Both the position numbers and the translations under genes were made by a program. The notes under the pieces are model-generated. The model had not been told where the DNA came from. It made no database searches and saw only the letters and a program-made list of their open reading frames with translations. From CAVQBP01 sp964448105 (GTDB lineage Bacteria; Bacteroidota; Ignavibacteria; Ignavibacteriales; Ignavibacteriaceae), in NCBI GenBank assembly GCA_964448105.1, contig CAYUVK010000041.1, forward strand, positions 1-39,390: DNA of 39,390 nt, read 5' to 3'. This document shows, one piece after another, positions 24,859 through 34,115 of the stretch. Within the stretch, counting starts at the first letter, position 1. Every line of letters begins with the position of its first letter.

Positions 24859-26010
24859 TCACCCTGCACCTATTAATTCTTTAACTCTATCATTAATAAC
24901 TTCCCCCTTATAAGTTATCAAAGAACCTTTTACAATTTCATCATCTAACTTTAGATCAATATTTCCGTCTTTGCTTATATAACTTAAAAGACTTAAAATA
25001 TTCTTAGAGTACATTTCACTTGCATGATAAGGAACTAAGCTCGGCAAGTTTGGTTCACCAACTATAGTAACACCATATTTTTTTATTGTTTTTCCTTTTT
25101 CACTAACTTCACAGTTACCGCCAAATTCCACAGCCATATCGAGAATTACTGCACCTTCACGCATATTTTTTACCATTTCCTCGGTAACCAAAACAGGTGC
25201 TTTTTTACCGGGAACAAGAGCAGTTGTGATAACTATATCAGCTTCAGTAACATGCTTAAATATTAGTTCTTTTTGTTTTTTCAAAAATTCTTCCGAGGCT
25301 TCTCTAGCATAACCTCTTTCATCCTCCATTGAAGCATCTGTTTCAACCTCAATAAATTTTCCACCAAGACTGTGAACTTCTTCTTTTACTGCAGGTCGAA
25401 TATCGGATACTTCTACAACAGCGCCTAATCTTTTTGCTGTACCGAGAGCCTGCAGTCCGGCTACACCTGCACCCATAATAACAACTTTAGCAGGTGAAAT
25501 TGTACCGGCAGCAGTCATCATTAAAGGAAATATTTTTCCGAGTAGGTTTGCAGTAATTACCACGCTTTTATACCCGGCAATATTAGCTTGTGAACTAAGA
25601 GCATCCATTTTTTGAGCAAGTGTTGTCCGGGGAATCATATCCATCGAAATAACATCAATCCCTTTTTCAGCGCACTGCCTGGCTAAATCATAATAATGAA
25701 GCGGGTATAGAAAGGTAATTAAAAGCGAACCTTTTTTTATTAAATCAATTTCATTTTTATTTAATTCAGGATGTATGTTAGGACGTTGTACTTTTAAAAT
25801 AATATCTGAAGAATTATATAATTCTTCAACTTTTTCTAAAACTTTTGCACCTGCAGTTTCATATTTATTATTTGTAAAACCGGCTTTTAATCCGGCATCT
25901 TTTTCAATAATTACTTGAAAACCGGATTTAATTAATTTAGAAGCAACATCCGGAACAATTGCAACCCTGTTTTCGCCCTCTAAAATTTCTTTAGGAATGC
26001 CTATTACCAC
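24859..26010 (-). CDS. pntA1: NAD(P) transhydrogenase subunit alpha part 1
   Basis: Soluble NAD(H)-binding domain I of the transhydrogenase, 383 residues, in the alanine-dehydrogenase-like fold. MVIGIPKEILEGENRVAIVPD at the N-terminus, the nucleotide motif VIMGAGVAGLQALGTAKRLGA and the mobile-loop region near VETDASMEDERGYA are typical. The start is GTG at 26010, six bases after GAGGAG (26017-26022). It is first of the pntA1-pntA2-pntB set. Confidence 0.95.
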   Translation of the reverse strand: MVIGIPKEILEGENRVAIVPDVASKLIKSGFQVIIEKDAGLKAGFTNNKYETAGAKVLEKVEELYNSSDIILKVQRPNIHPELNKNEIDLIKKGSLLITFLYPLHYYDLARQCAEKGIDVISMDMIPRTTLAQKMDALSSQANIAGYKSVVITANLLGKIFPLMMTAAGTISPAKVVIMGAGVAGLQALGTAKRLGAVVEVSDIRPAVKEEVHSLGGKFIEVETDASMEDERGYAREASEEFLKKQKELIFKHVTEADIVITTALVPGKKAPVLVTEEMVKNMREGAVILDMAVEFGGNCEVSEKGKTIKKYGVTIVGEPNLPSLVPYHASEMYSKNILSLLSYISKDGNIDLKLDDEIVKGSLITYKGEVINDRVKELIGAG

Positions 26011-26016
26011 TCTTTT

Positions 26017-26022
26017 CTCCTC
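26017..26022 (-). promoter_or_regulatory. Shine-Dalgarno site of pntA1 (supports GTG start)
   Basis: GAGGAG is read on the minus strand six bases before the GTG at 26010, which fixes the rare start codon. Confidence 0.7.
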
Positions 26023-26162
26023 AACTAATTAGAAGAAATAATTTAAGTAATGAAATTAAAAGGATTTAGAGAGAAAACAAAACAGGAAGATCACGCTTGT
26101 TATTTCGAATTTGAGTTTTCGGATTTCGAAAAGAGGGGGAAAAATAATAATATCGACTGATT

Positions 26163-26975
26163 TTAATTTAGTTCATCATACAATTTTCTAAACTTCTGTA
26201 CATCTTCCCAGCAACCTTTTTTCCATTGCGGATTTCTAAGAAGTGCAGCCGGATGATAAGTAACCATTGCTTTGGCTCCTCTGAATTCGAAAATTTTTCC
26301 CCTCATACTAGTTAAAGAATCTTTTTTATTTAAAAGTCCTTGTGCAGCGGTTAGCCCGAGGCATAAAATTAATTTTGGTTTTATTAGATCAATTTGCTTT
26401 AACAAATATGGCAAACAAGTATCCATTTCCGAAGGGAGAGGTGTTCTGTTTCCAGGGGGTCTGCATTTAACAACATTACCGATAAAAACATCATCACGGG
26501 AAAATTTAATAGCTTTTAAAATATCTGTTAAAAGTTTTCCTGCTCTGCCAACAAAAGGATAACCTTGTTTATCTTCTTCAGCTCCGGGTCCTTCTCCGAT
26601 ACACATTACGTTTGCATTCGCATTTCCTACTCCAAAAACAAATTTGTTCCTTCCTTCATGCAATACACATTTTGTACAGCTTCCTATTTTTTTATGCAGC
26701 TCTTCCAATGATTCAGAGGATTCCCAAGACTCAATTGCCTGATTAGCCGGATCTTCACATTCACCAAATGCGAATTGTTTATCATATACTTTTTTGTTTA
26801 AAGGAGTTGATTTATTCATAATAGATGGGTTCTTTTTTATAATTGAGACTTCTTCATCATCCTTAGTTATTACTTTTGTTTTTCTTTGGATCAATTCCTC
26901 AAATAAATCATCGCCAAAAATTTCTTTCTGCTCTTTAAGAAGTTCAATTAATTTTTCTTTTAAGGAATCATTCAT
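26163..26975 (-). CDS. uracil-DNA glycosylase, family 4 (Fe-S type)
   Basis: Removes uracil from DNA to start base-excision repair. The 270-residue protein carries the family 4 motif GEGPGAEED at 128-136, the second motif HPAALLRNP at 241-249 and four cysteines that can bind a 4Fe-4S cluster (Cys100, Cys103, Cys171, Cys187). An N-terminal extension of about 95 charged residues precedes the catalytic domain, as in many FCB-group members; its role is unknown. It sits between coaBC and pntA1 in the same orientation. Confidence 0.92.
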   Translation of the reverse strand: MNDSLKEKLIELLKEQKEIFGDDLFEELIQRKTKVITKDDEEVSIIKKNPSIMNKSTPLNKKVYDKQFAFGECEDPANQAIESWESSESLEELHKKIGSCTKCVLHEGRNKFVFGVGNANANVMCIGEGPGAEEDKQGYPFVGRAGKLLTDILKAIKFSRDDVFIGNVVKCRPPGNRTPLPSEMDTCLPYLLKQIDLIKPKLILCLGLTAAQGLLNKKDSLTSMRGKIFEFRGAKAMVTYHPAALLRNPQWKKGCWEDVQKFRKLYDELN

Positions 26976-27001
26976 ATAAAAAGATATTTAGCAGGAGCAA
27001 T

Positions 27002-28210
27002 TCACAGATTTAAAATTTCCGATAAGATGTCATTTGCAGCTTGAAATTTTGATTGAAGAGGAAAATCTTTCCTTTTTTGAGATTTTGATATTATCGTAAT
27101 TTTGTTTGTATCAAATTCAAAACCGCTTTTTTTATTCTTCAAAGAATTTAGAACAATCATATCAATATTTTTATTTTTTAATTTTTCTTTGGCATTTTTA
27201 ATTTCATTATCAGTCTCCAATGCAAACCCAACAATAATCTTATTTTCTTTGTTTATTGAAGAAATGATATCATCATTTTGAATTAATTTGATTTCAGAAA
27301 TCCCTTCTTCTTTTTTTATTTTTTTATCGGACATTAATTTAGGCTTAAAATCTGATACAGCTGCGGACATTATTAGAATATCATTCTTCTTAATTTCTTT
27401 TACTACTGCTGATTTCATTTCACTTGCAGAACGAACTTTGATTAAATTAATTTCATGATATGAAACCTGTGATGAAGGTCCTGAAATCAAAGTAACATCA
27501 GCACCTCTTAAAAATGCGGCTTTGGCAATTTGGAAACCCATTTTACCAGAAGACCTATTGCCAATAAAACGGACCGGATCAATATCTTCGTATGTTGGTC
27601 CTGCTGTAACTAAAACTTTTTTATTACTAAAATCTTTTCTGATGCCGCTTAAAACTAATTCTGCTGCATCGATAATTTTGTAAATATCAGCTAATCTTCC
27701 TTTTCCTTTTAAACCGCTTGCTAGTTCACCTTCTTCTGGTTCAACAAAATAAAAGCCTAAACCAGAAAGCTTCCTAATATTTTCAAGATTGATCGGATTT
27801 AAATACATATCTACATCTGCTGCCGGGGCAATAATAGAAGGACAGCGTAAAGCCGAAACCAGGGTAGTCAATGCATTGTCAGCAAATCCATGAGAAATTT
27901 TAGCAATAGTATTTACCGTAGCAGGTGCAATTATCATTAAATCTGCCCATTGTGCCATATCAATGTGCCAGGTAGAAAGCTTAGTTCCATTTTTTTGAGA
28001 GGCGGGAAAAATATTTACTATTACTTCGTTTTGGGAAAGAGATGAAAGAGTTAATGGAGCAATAAATTCGCAGGCAGAAGGTGTCATCACAACTTTTACT
28101 TCTGCTCCGCGACCTATTAATTCCCTAACTAAAAAACAAGATTTGTATGCTGCAATACATCCCGTTACACCGACAATAATATTTTTCTTTGAAAGGATGT
28201 CATTCTGCAT
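27002..28210 (-). CDS. coaBC: CoaBC: phosphopantothenoylcysteine decarboxylase / phosphopantothenate-cysteine ligase
   Basis: Bifunctional coenzyme A biosynthesis enzyme. The 402 residues hold an FMN-binding CoaC part (about 1-190) and a CTP-dependent CoaB part (about 195-402) with the ITAGPTYEDIDPVRFI-type motif near 200-216 and NRSSGKMG at 218-225. In CoaC the catalytic His82 is present, but the PAMN motif reads PAAD (Asp132) and the usual Cys of the flap motif is Ser165 (GELASGL). As recalled from other Bacteroidota, GELASGL and an Asp in this place are usual there, so the enzyme is probably active. Clustered with gmk and rpoZ as in many bacteria. Confidence 0.93.
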   Translation of the reverse strand: MQNDILSKKNIIVGVTGCIAAYKSCFLVRELIGRGAEVKVVMTPSACEFIAPLTLSSLSQNEVIVNIFPASQKNGTKLSTWHIDMAQWADLMIIAPATVNTIAKISHGFADNALTTLVSALRCPSIIAPAADVDMYLNPINLENIRKLSGLGFYFVEPEEGELASGLKGKGRLADIYKIIDAAELVLSGIRKDFSNKKVLVTAGPTYEDIDPVRFIGNRSSGKMGFQIAKAAFLRGADVTLISGPSSQVSYHEINLIKVRSASEMKSAVVKEIKKNDILIMSAAVSDFKPKLMSDKKIKKEEGISEIKLIQNDDIISSINKENKIIVGFALETDNEIKNAKEKLKNKNIDMIVLNSLKNKKSGFEFDTNKITIISKSQKRKDFPLQSKFQAANDILSEILNL

Positions 28211-28359
28211 AAAAGGAAACTTTATTAGTTGTTGTTTGAAGAATGATATTTGTTCTATTCTGTAATTAATATTTTTTAATGCTGATTTAAAAATCTCAAT
28301 AACATTAAAAATATTTTTCTATTGTTAACTAACAACTCCTTATAAGAATATATATCGAA

Positions 28360-28653
28360 TTATTTATTTTTATATTCGAATTCTATTTTTCCATCCAGCA
28401 ATTCGTTTAATGCTTCTACATGGGGTTTCTCTTTCTTTTCCAGTTCAAGTGCAATTTTTAACTGTGCCGGATTTTCGATGTCTTCATTTTCATCATCTGT
28501 CCCGGTACTAGGTATAGTGCTTAATAAAGCATTGTATTCAATTTTATTTTCATCATTAATTTTACGGGCTTTTTTTGCAGTCACAATAATTGCTTCGTAG
28601 ATATTAGCAGCACGTTCATCAATTACTCTTAAATCAACAGGTTCTACAGCCAT
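28360..28653 (-). CDS. rpoZ: RNA polymerase omega subunit
   Basis: A 97-residue small subunit that helps assemble RNA polymerase. The conserved first half, PVDLRVIDERAANIYEAIIVTAKKARKIN, matches FCB-group omega proteins (Rpb6-like); the second half is variable and acidic. Its ATG follows the gmk stop with no gap (TAAATG), and the gmk-rpoZ-coaBC order is widely conserved, which confirms this short gene. Confidence 0.88.
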   Translation of the reverse strand: MAVEPVDLRVIDERAANIYEAIIVTAKKARKINDENKIEYNALLSTIPSTGTDDENEDIENPAQLKIALELEKKEKPHVEALNELLDGKIEFEYKNK

Positions 28654-29229
28654 TTAACTTTTCTCCTTCTTTAATATTTTATTTATTAAATTCTTTGTTT
28701 CGGAAATTGCTTTATCCAAATCTTCGTTTACTACAAAATAATCAAATTTTTCCTTAATACTCAATTCCATAATTGCTCTCTCCAGCCTCTTTTTGATATC
28801 GGCATCATCTTCAGTTTTGCGGTTTTTTAGCCGTTTAATCAGTGCTTCATGGCTTGGAGGTACAACATAAATTAAATTGGCATCCGGAAAAATTCTTTTT
28901 ATTGTCAAAGCTCCTTTTACATCAACTTCTAGTATTAACGAACTTCCTTTATTTATACTATCTTCAATAACGCTTTTGAAAGTCCCATAATAATAATCAT
29001 ATACCTTTTCCCACTCGACAAATTCACCATTATTTATCTTTTCTTTAAATTCTTCTTCGGTCAGAAAGAAATAATCAACACCGTTCTTTTCATATTCTCT
29101 TTTTTTCCGCGTAGTTGCCGATACAGAAAAAACGAGCCCGGGAATTTCTTCAATAATTCTTTTTACAATTGATGTTTTACCTGTTCCACTAGGTGCAGAT
29201 ATTGCAATTATTGCTCCTTCCTTAATCAA
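28654..29229 (-). CDS. gmk: guanylate kinase
   Basis: Phosphorylates GMP and dGMP with ATP. The 191-residue protein has the P-loop SAPSGTGKTS at 11-20, the GMP-binding SATTRKKREYEKNGVDYFF segment, and the LEVDVKGALTIKR stretch. The start is TTG at 29229, three bases after the yicC stop; no ATG upstream of the P-loop exists in this frame. Cotranscribed with yicC and rpoZ. Confidence 0.95.
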   Translation of the reverse strand: MIKEGAIIAISAPSGTGKTSIVKRIIEEIPGLVFSVSATTRKKREYEKNGVDYFFLTEEEFKEKINNGEFVEWEKVYDYYYGTFKSVIEDSINKGSSLILEVDVKGALTIKRIFPDANLIYVVPPSHEALIKRLKNRKTEDDADIKKRLERAIMELSIKEKFDYFVVNEDLDKAISETKNLINKILKKEKS

Positions 29230-29232
29230 TTA

Positions 29233-30105
29233 CTACTCAATATTTTGAATTTGTTCACGAATTTTTTCAATTTCTTCTTTAATTAATACAGTACTGTGGA
29301 TTATCTTGGTTGAAATACTTTTTGAAGAAATAGTATTTGTTTCCCGGTTCATTTCCTGGCAGAGAAAATTTAGCTTTCTTCCGGGTTCATTATCTTTATC
29401 AATGCTTTCTAGGAAAAACTTCAAATGACTTCTTAACCTAATGCATTCTTCTGTTATATCTGCACGTTCAGCAATTACAGCTAGTTCCAATTCAAGTCTC
29501 TCATTGTATGAAGCAACATCTTCGATTAAAAGCTTCATTCTTTCTCTAAATTTAGAGAAATTTTCCTTCACACTATTAGCTGCTTCACTTTCAATAAAAT
29601 CAAGCTTACTTTCAATATTTTTTATTCTTTTATTTAAATCGCTAGCCAGTTCTTTCCCCTCTTTTTTCTTCATTTTTATCAATTCATTTAGAGCAGAATT
29701 TAAAGCATCCTTAACAATGTTAAATTCTTCTTCTGAGATTTCGGAAGTATCGGAAATGAACGAATCTTTATTGTCCAATAAATGGGCTATTTTTATTTTT
29801 TCATCAATCTTTGCTGCTTTTTTTATACTTTTAATAAGTAGAAGTAAGTCATCTAATTTATCTTTATCGATTGTCGAAAATGAACTATTTTTATTCTGCT
29901 TTATTTGAATCGAAATTGATAATTTTCCCCTATTAGCTTTATTTTTTATTAATTCACGCAGTTCAATATCTTTGCTAACAAGAATTGAAGGCAGCTTTAG
30001 AAAGATATCTAAATAACGGCTATTAATACTTTTTATTTCAACTTCTACAGAAAAGGAACCGTTGTTAGCTTTCCCTTTCCCGTACCCGGTCATACTATAA
30101 ATCAT
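29233..30105 (-). CDS. yicC: YicC family endoribonuclease
   Basis: A 290-residue YicC/YloC protein. E. coli YicC is an endoribonuclease implicated in small-RNA turnover; the activity of this homologue is inferred. The diagnostic N-terminus (IYSMTGYGKG), the RGKLSISIQI strand and the C-terminal motif GRKLNFLCQEMNRETNTISSK are present, with a long charged coiled coil between. It is the first gene of yicC-gmk-rpoZ-coaBC. Confidence 0.92.
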   Translation of the reverse strand: MIYSMTGYGKGKANNGSFSVEVEIKSINSRYLDIFLKLPSILVSKDIELRELIKNKANRGKLSISIQIKQNKNSSFSTIDKDKLDDLLLLIKSIKKAAKIDEKIKIAHLLDNKDSFISDTSEISEEEFNIVKDALNSALNELIKMKKKEGKELASDLNKRIKNIESKLDFIESEAANSVKENFSKFRERMKLLIEDVASYNERLELELAVIAERADITEECIRLRSHLKFFLESIDKDNEPGRKLNFLCQEMNRETNTISSKSISTKIIHSTVLIKEEIEKIREQIQNIE

Positions 30106-30217
30106 AATAAATTAAATAAAAGAGTACAAAAATAGTGATTTTTAATCTTTTAGACAAAGAAATGCTTAATCAGAATAATCTAAAAATTCAGAATAACGGA
30201 ATGGCAAGAACAAAATA

Positions 30218-30631
30218 TCAAACCTTTCCCTCAGACATTATTAGGATTTCATCCCATTGTTCATCATTAACTGAGAAGATGTTTAATTCGGGAATATTCA
30301 ACAAATCAAAATCTCTAAATTTAGGATTAAGTTTTAATTCCCATAGGGCAACAGGCCTCTCTAATTTTTTTATAGGTTTAATATCTACAACAATTCTCTC
30401 TAAATTAGTTTCTTCTTTTTTATATGAATCGGAAACTGCTTCAGCTGTTCCAACAATCTTTTTTTCATCCCCGCCATGGAAAAAAACGATTGTATCCCCT
30501 TTTGATATATTTCTAATTCCCTTTTTTTCAATAATATTTGTTACTTTACTCCAGGTATATTCTTTTTCGTCCATTAAGTTTAAAAAAGAATATTCGGCGG
30601 GATCCGTTTTAAATAACCAATGTTTGTTCAT
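30218..30631 (-). CDS. EVE domain protein
   Basis: A 137-residue stand-alone EVE (PUA-like) domain protein. The start MNKHWLFKTDPAEYSFLNL and the later GDTIVFFHGGDEKKIVGTAEAVSDSYKKE segment fit the family, whose members bind modified bases in DNA or RNA. The ATG at 30631 is chosen because AGGAAG lies four bases upstream and the residues of the longer frame (opening at 30682) look non-conserved. The partner modification is unknown; no methyltransferase or restriction gene is next to it. Confidence 0.88.
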   Translation of the reverse strand: MNKHWLFKTDPAEYSFLNLMDEKEYTWSKVTNIIEKKGIRNISKGDTIVFFHGGDEKKIVGTAEAVSDSYKKEETNLERIVVDIKPIKKLERPVALWELKLNPKFRDFDLLNIPELNIFSVNDEQWDEILIMSEGKV

Positions 30632-30635
30632 ATGT

Positions 30636-30641
30636 CTTCCT
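30636..30641 (-). promoter_or_regulatory. Shine-Dalgarno site of the EVE gene
   Basis: AGGAAG is read on the minus strand four bases before the ATG at 30631; it decides between that start and the longer frame. Confidence 0.6.
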
Positions 30642-30762
30642 ACCAAAAGTAAAATTGAAATTGATAAATTAAATTTATTCAATAAAAATGAAAAGATAAA
30701 TACTGTAAAATATAATCCGAGAAATTAACCGACAAGATATTGTAAAGTTAACTGAAATTAGA

Positions 30763-32775
30763 TTAAAAAGCTTCTCCTATTCCAAAATGAAATTCCAAAT
30801 TCTCAAAGAAATGTTTATTCCAATTATTCCAGATAAATTTCTTAACTGCAGGATCATAAAATTTAAAGCCAAAATCAATCCTAAAAGGAGCGATTTGCGT
30901 ATAATACCTGAAACCGGGCCCAACAGCCTGGGCTAATTCATCATACCTAAATTGATTATATCCTATCCAAGTATTTCCATAATCATAAAATAAAACAACC
31001 CCAATGTTTGGTAAAAACCTGTACCGGTACTCAAATGAACCTTCAATTAAAAATGTACCTCCTTTAACATTTATTCCTTGATAATTTTGTATTACAGGTG
31101 CATTTGGAGGACGCAATTGATTAGCACGCCAACCTCTTACCGAGTTACTCCCGCCCACATAAAATGTTCTATTTAATGGGATACCGGAATAATCCCCAAT
31201 ATAGGGGTGTATTTGACCCAACTTGGCTTTTACTGCAAATATACTATTTTTCTTTACGTCCAGTGCAAAATAAAAAGAACTGCTTAAGACTAATTTATAG
31301 AACAAAGCGCCATTAAAATCTATTCCTGCTGCTTTAGAAATAAGATAAGGAATTATGTTGGCATCTTCAGCCTGCATTGAAATATTATATCCCTGAGTAG
31401 GAAAAAGGATATCATTAGCAGTTGTCCGGCCGAATTCTGCACCAATAACGGAAATTAATTTTGACGAAATACTATCGTTATGTAATCTATAATTTTCTTT
31501 TGTAACTTCGATATTATAAAAGGTGCTCAGAAAATTAATAAAAGTAAATTTGGGTAATTCAAATTCAAAAGTAAGCTTTGAACCATATGTTGTAACATTA
31601 TAATCGCTTTGTTTATTTATTTGTGCATAATTTTCCCAAGTTCCAAAAATCGGTTTACTAAAAAGATATGGTTGTTCAATTTTTACCCTCGCATCAAGAT
31701 AGCCAAGTAAAGTTGTATCATGAAGTGAAAATTTTTTAATTATATTAGCAAAATCAACGTTAAAGAAATCCTGCACACCAAATGATGGACTGATTGTTAA
31801 CTTTCGTGCATTACCTAAAAAATTTTTCCTTACATACGAAGTGCTAAGACCAATATTCAGTGCATTATTTTGATTATTTAAGATGATCTCAGGAGATAAC
31901 TCATTCATTAATCCTATATTACCTTCTAATTTTAACGGAACTTTATTTCCGGATGTATCTTTCTCAATAGCAGATAAAATTACCGAATTGAATAATCCAG
32001 TTCTAAATAATCGAACCTGTCTTTGACGGATCTTTTCAAGATCATAATAATCTCCATTTTTTATATCAGTGATATCTCTTAAAAGATTATCTTTTACTTC
32101 TGAAGCCCCATCGCCTGTCTTATTCACAACAACAGTATCGATGATATACCGTTTACCAGTTGTAAAATATATATCGAGATTAGCCTTATTATTTAACGTA
32201 TCCCTTATAATTATTGTGCTATCAAATTTTCCAAGCATATACCCGGAATTTAAAAGTACATTAATTGCCTGTTCAACATCCTGCTGAACTTTTGATTGCG
32301 AATATCTCGCACTTTGATCAAAAGATATTTCCTTTTGAAAATTTTCTTTGACAATAGGCGGCAGCTTTTCGATACCGAATAAAGAATCTGCACCGTATGT
32401 TGATGGTTTATTCTCTTTAATAATATATTTCAAATCAACTTCTTTATCTGCGGAATCAATATCATATTTATATGATACTTCCGCTTTAAAAAATCCATTT
32501 GCATTATAATATGCGCGTAAGGCACTAAGATCAATTTGAATGTTAGATGAATCGAAATAAACAGCCGGTTTACCAAAATTTGTAAAAGAATTTAAAAATT
32601 TCCAAAACCAGCCAGGGCTCTCTTCGGAATATATAATTGAACTTAGAGTTGAAGAAGAAAATTCATTATTCCCTTCAAAGCTTATAGAATTCAATTCATA
32701 TTTACCCCTGTTTTGTGCAAATGAAATTGTTGCAATAAAAAAAAATAAACTTAGATATATAAAAATTTTAACCAT
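30763..32775 (-). CDS. Omp85/BamA-TamA family outer-membrane protein
   Basis: A 670-residue outer-membrane assembly or translocation protein. From the ATG at 32775 it has a signal peptide (MVKIFIYLSLFFFIATISFAQ), about 300 residues of POTRA-type periplasmic repeats (strand-helix-strand units such as IQIDLSALRAYYNANGFFKAEVSYKYD), and a C-terminal 16-strand-type barrel with the Omp85 motif VGGSNSVRGW (usually VRGF/Y) and terminal Phe. Length and POTRA count suggest a TamA-like or accessory BamA paralogue rather than the main BamA. A start ten codons earlier (32805) would spoil the signal peptide. Confidence 0.85.
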   Translation of the reverse strand: MVKIFIYLSLFFFIATISFAQNRGKYELNSISFEGNNEFSSSTLSSIIYSEESPGWFWKFLNSFTNFGKPAVYFDSSNIQIDLSALRAYYNANGFFKAEVSYKYDIDSADKEVDLKYIIKENKPSTYGADSLFGIEKLPPIVKENFQKEISFDQSARYSQSKVQQDVEQAINVLLNSGYMLGKFDSTIIIRDTLNNKANLDIYFTTGKRYIIDTVVVNKTGDGASEVKDNLLRDITDIKNGDYYDLEKIRQRQVRLFRTGLFNSVILSAIEKDTSGNKVPLKLEGNIGLMNELSPEIILNNQNNALNIGLSTSYVRKNFLGNARKLTISPSFGVQDFFNVDFANIIKKFSLHDTTLLGYLDARVKIEQPYLFSKPIFGTWENYAQINKQSDYNVTTYGSKLTFEFELPKFTFINFLSTFYNIEVTKENYRLHNDSISSKLISVIGAEFGRTTANDILFPTQGYNISMQAEDANIIPYLISKAAGIDFNGALFYKLVLSSSFYFALDVKKNSIFAVKAKLGQIHPYIGDYSGIPLNRTFYVGGSNSVRGWRANQLRPPNAPVIQNYQGINVKGGTFLIEGSFEYRYRFLPNIGVVLFYDYGNTWIGYNQFRYDELAQAVGPGFRYYTQIAPFRIDFGFKFYDPAVKKFIWNNWNKHFFENLEFHFGIGEAF

Positions 32776-32806
32776 TATATTTGGGCGGAAAATGAAGTAG
32801 TTCAAT

Positions 32807-33433
32807 TTAATTATCTATATCAACATCTTTCGGAACTATGCTGAGATTAGCATAATCACGTTTAAAATTAGCTACAAAAAAATTTTTAATTTCAACATTA
32901 TCGATATTATTTGACAGATAAAGTGATATCTTATCTCCTTCGGAAAAAAGGTGTGCATAAAAAGTTTTTTGATTTTTAAAATCGATAATATATGAAAAAA
33001 TTTCTCCGCCCCCGCTTCCCATAAAATAGTCCTGTGAATTATAATATATTAATTCATAATCAAATGAGGGAAATTCAATTTTTTTTGTTAATGATTCTTT
33101 AAATGAACCTTTTAATAAATCTGTTTGATAAATTTTCTTTAGATTATTTTTCTCTACCTTCATAAGATAAAATCTAATCCCCCAATCAGCTTTAGTTTCC
33201 GTTTCGGTACCGGCCGCAATCTCGATAACCGAATCGTCATCAAAATTTCCTTTATAAGCAAATTTCATATCGGGGCCTAACACACTCTTTGCTTCTGAAG
33301 TTACAACCGCAGGATCACTAAAATCCCTGGCAGGTTCAATTTTCTCCGGAGCGGACTTTCTTTCACCGCAAGAATATAAGATAAATATTAAACCGGTAAT
33401 TAGTGCAACGTAAATAAATTTATTTAATAACAA
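32807..33433 (-). CDS. hypothetical lipoprotein
   Basis: A 208-residue protein with a lipoprotein signal (ITGLIFILYSCG, lipidated Cys22). An FG-GAP-like GNFDDDSVIEIAAGTE turn at about 62-77 suggests a small beta-rich envelope protein; no family recognised. It starts inside the last codons of the upstream L,D-transpeptidase-like gene (14-bp overlap), so the two are translated together. The Omp85 gene frame follows closely. Confidence 0.7.
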   Translation of the reverse strand: MLLNKFIYVALITGLIFILYSCGERKSAPEKIEPARDFSDPAVVTSEAKSVLGPDMKFAYKGNFDDDSVIEIAAGTETETKADWGIRFYLMKVEKNNLKKIYQTDLLKGSFKESLTKKIEFPSFDYELIYYNSQDYFMGSGGGEIFSYIIDFKNQKTFYAHLFSEGDKISLYLSNNIDNVEIKNFFVANFKRDYANLSIVPKDVDIDN

Positions 33434-34115
33434 CTTTAGTCCCTTCTTTTATTACGGAATAAATTTCATCGATGTCTTCATTACTAACTGCAATGGAGCC
33501 ATCTGTCCAATTATAAACAAACGGCAAGTTCTTAAAAATAGAATTATATTCGCCTATGCCTTGAATGCCTATGTGACCACCAAGTGGAGTATTACTATCT
33601 ACACAACCTTCATGATAAAACTCAAATTTCAAATTATCGAATGTTATTTGAGAGATCCAACCCAACCTAAGCCCTTCCATAGAATCATGTATGTTCGGAT
33701 AATTTAATTGTAGAAATTTATGATATTTACTTGCTGTATCTATTGAACATATTTGATAGTCTCCAACCGGTGTAGCATCATCTCCAGCCCTGCTTTTAGG
33801 AGTATTTATATTTTTGCCAAAACTTGCTCTATACGATTTTATTAAAACGGTATCTTCATAAAGTGCAAGACTATAAGTCTTTCTATCTATTATTATATTT
33901 GTATTTTCCAGTTTAGTATATCCTTTTTCGCTCATAGCTTCATTTAAAGGTATATCTCTTAAATTTAAGATTATACCATATACAATTACCCCAACCATAA
34001 ATAATACAATACCACCACTAAAGTATAAAGTATTTTTTAAAGTGGATTTATTAATATATCTACTTATGTTCTTAAAATTAAACTGTAATATTTTTTGATT
34101 ACTATTTCCAGTCAT
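33420..34115 (-). CDS. L,D-transpeptidase-like (YkuD-fold) membrane protein, catalytic Cys replaced by Ser
   Basis: A 231-residue protein from the ATG at 34115 (a TTG 15 bases earlier is possible). One membrane helix at about 31-52 anchors an outside domain with the YkuD fold: LALYEDTVLIKSYRASFG, DDATPVGDYQI, GGHIGIQG (His181) and NWTDGSIAVSNEDIDEIY. In active L,D-transpeptidases the last motif is usually G-C-I; here Ser207 stands in the place of the nucleophile. So it is either inactive, altered, or an amidase-like or binding variant. The 14-bp overlap with a lipoprotein gene suggests a functional pair. Confidence 0.82.
   Translation of the reverse strand: MTGNSNQKILQFNFKNISRYINKSTLKNTLYFSGGIVLFMVGVIVYGIILNLRDIPLNEAMSEKGYTKLENTNIIIDRKTYSLALYEDTVLIKSYRASFGKNINTPKSRAGDDATPVGDYQICSIDTASKYHKFLQLNYPNIHDSMEGLRLGWISQITFDNLKFEFYHEGCVDSNTPLGGHIGIQGIGEYNSIFKNLPFVYNWTDGSIAVSNEDIDEIYSVIKEGTKVVIK

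Noticed and set aside
30135..30728. 197-residue plus-strand frame over the EVE gene
   Set aside because: It is the antisense shadow of the EVE gene, with low-complexity Ser/Phe-rich sequence and no family features.
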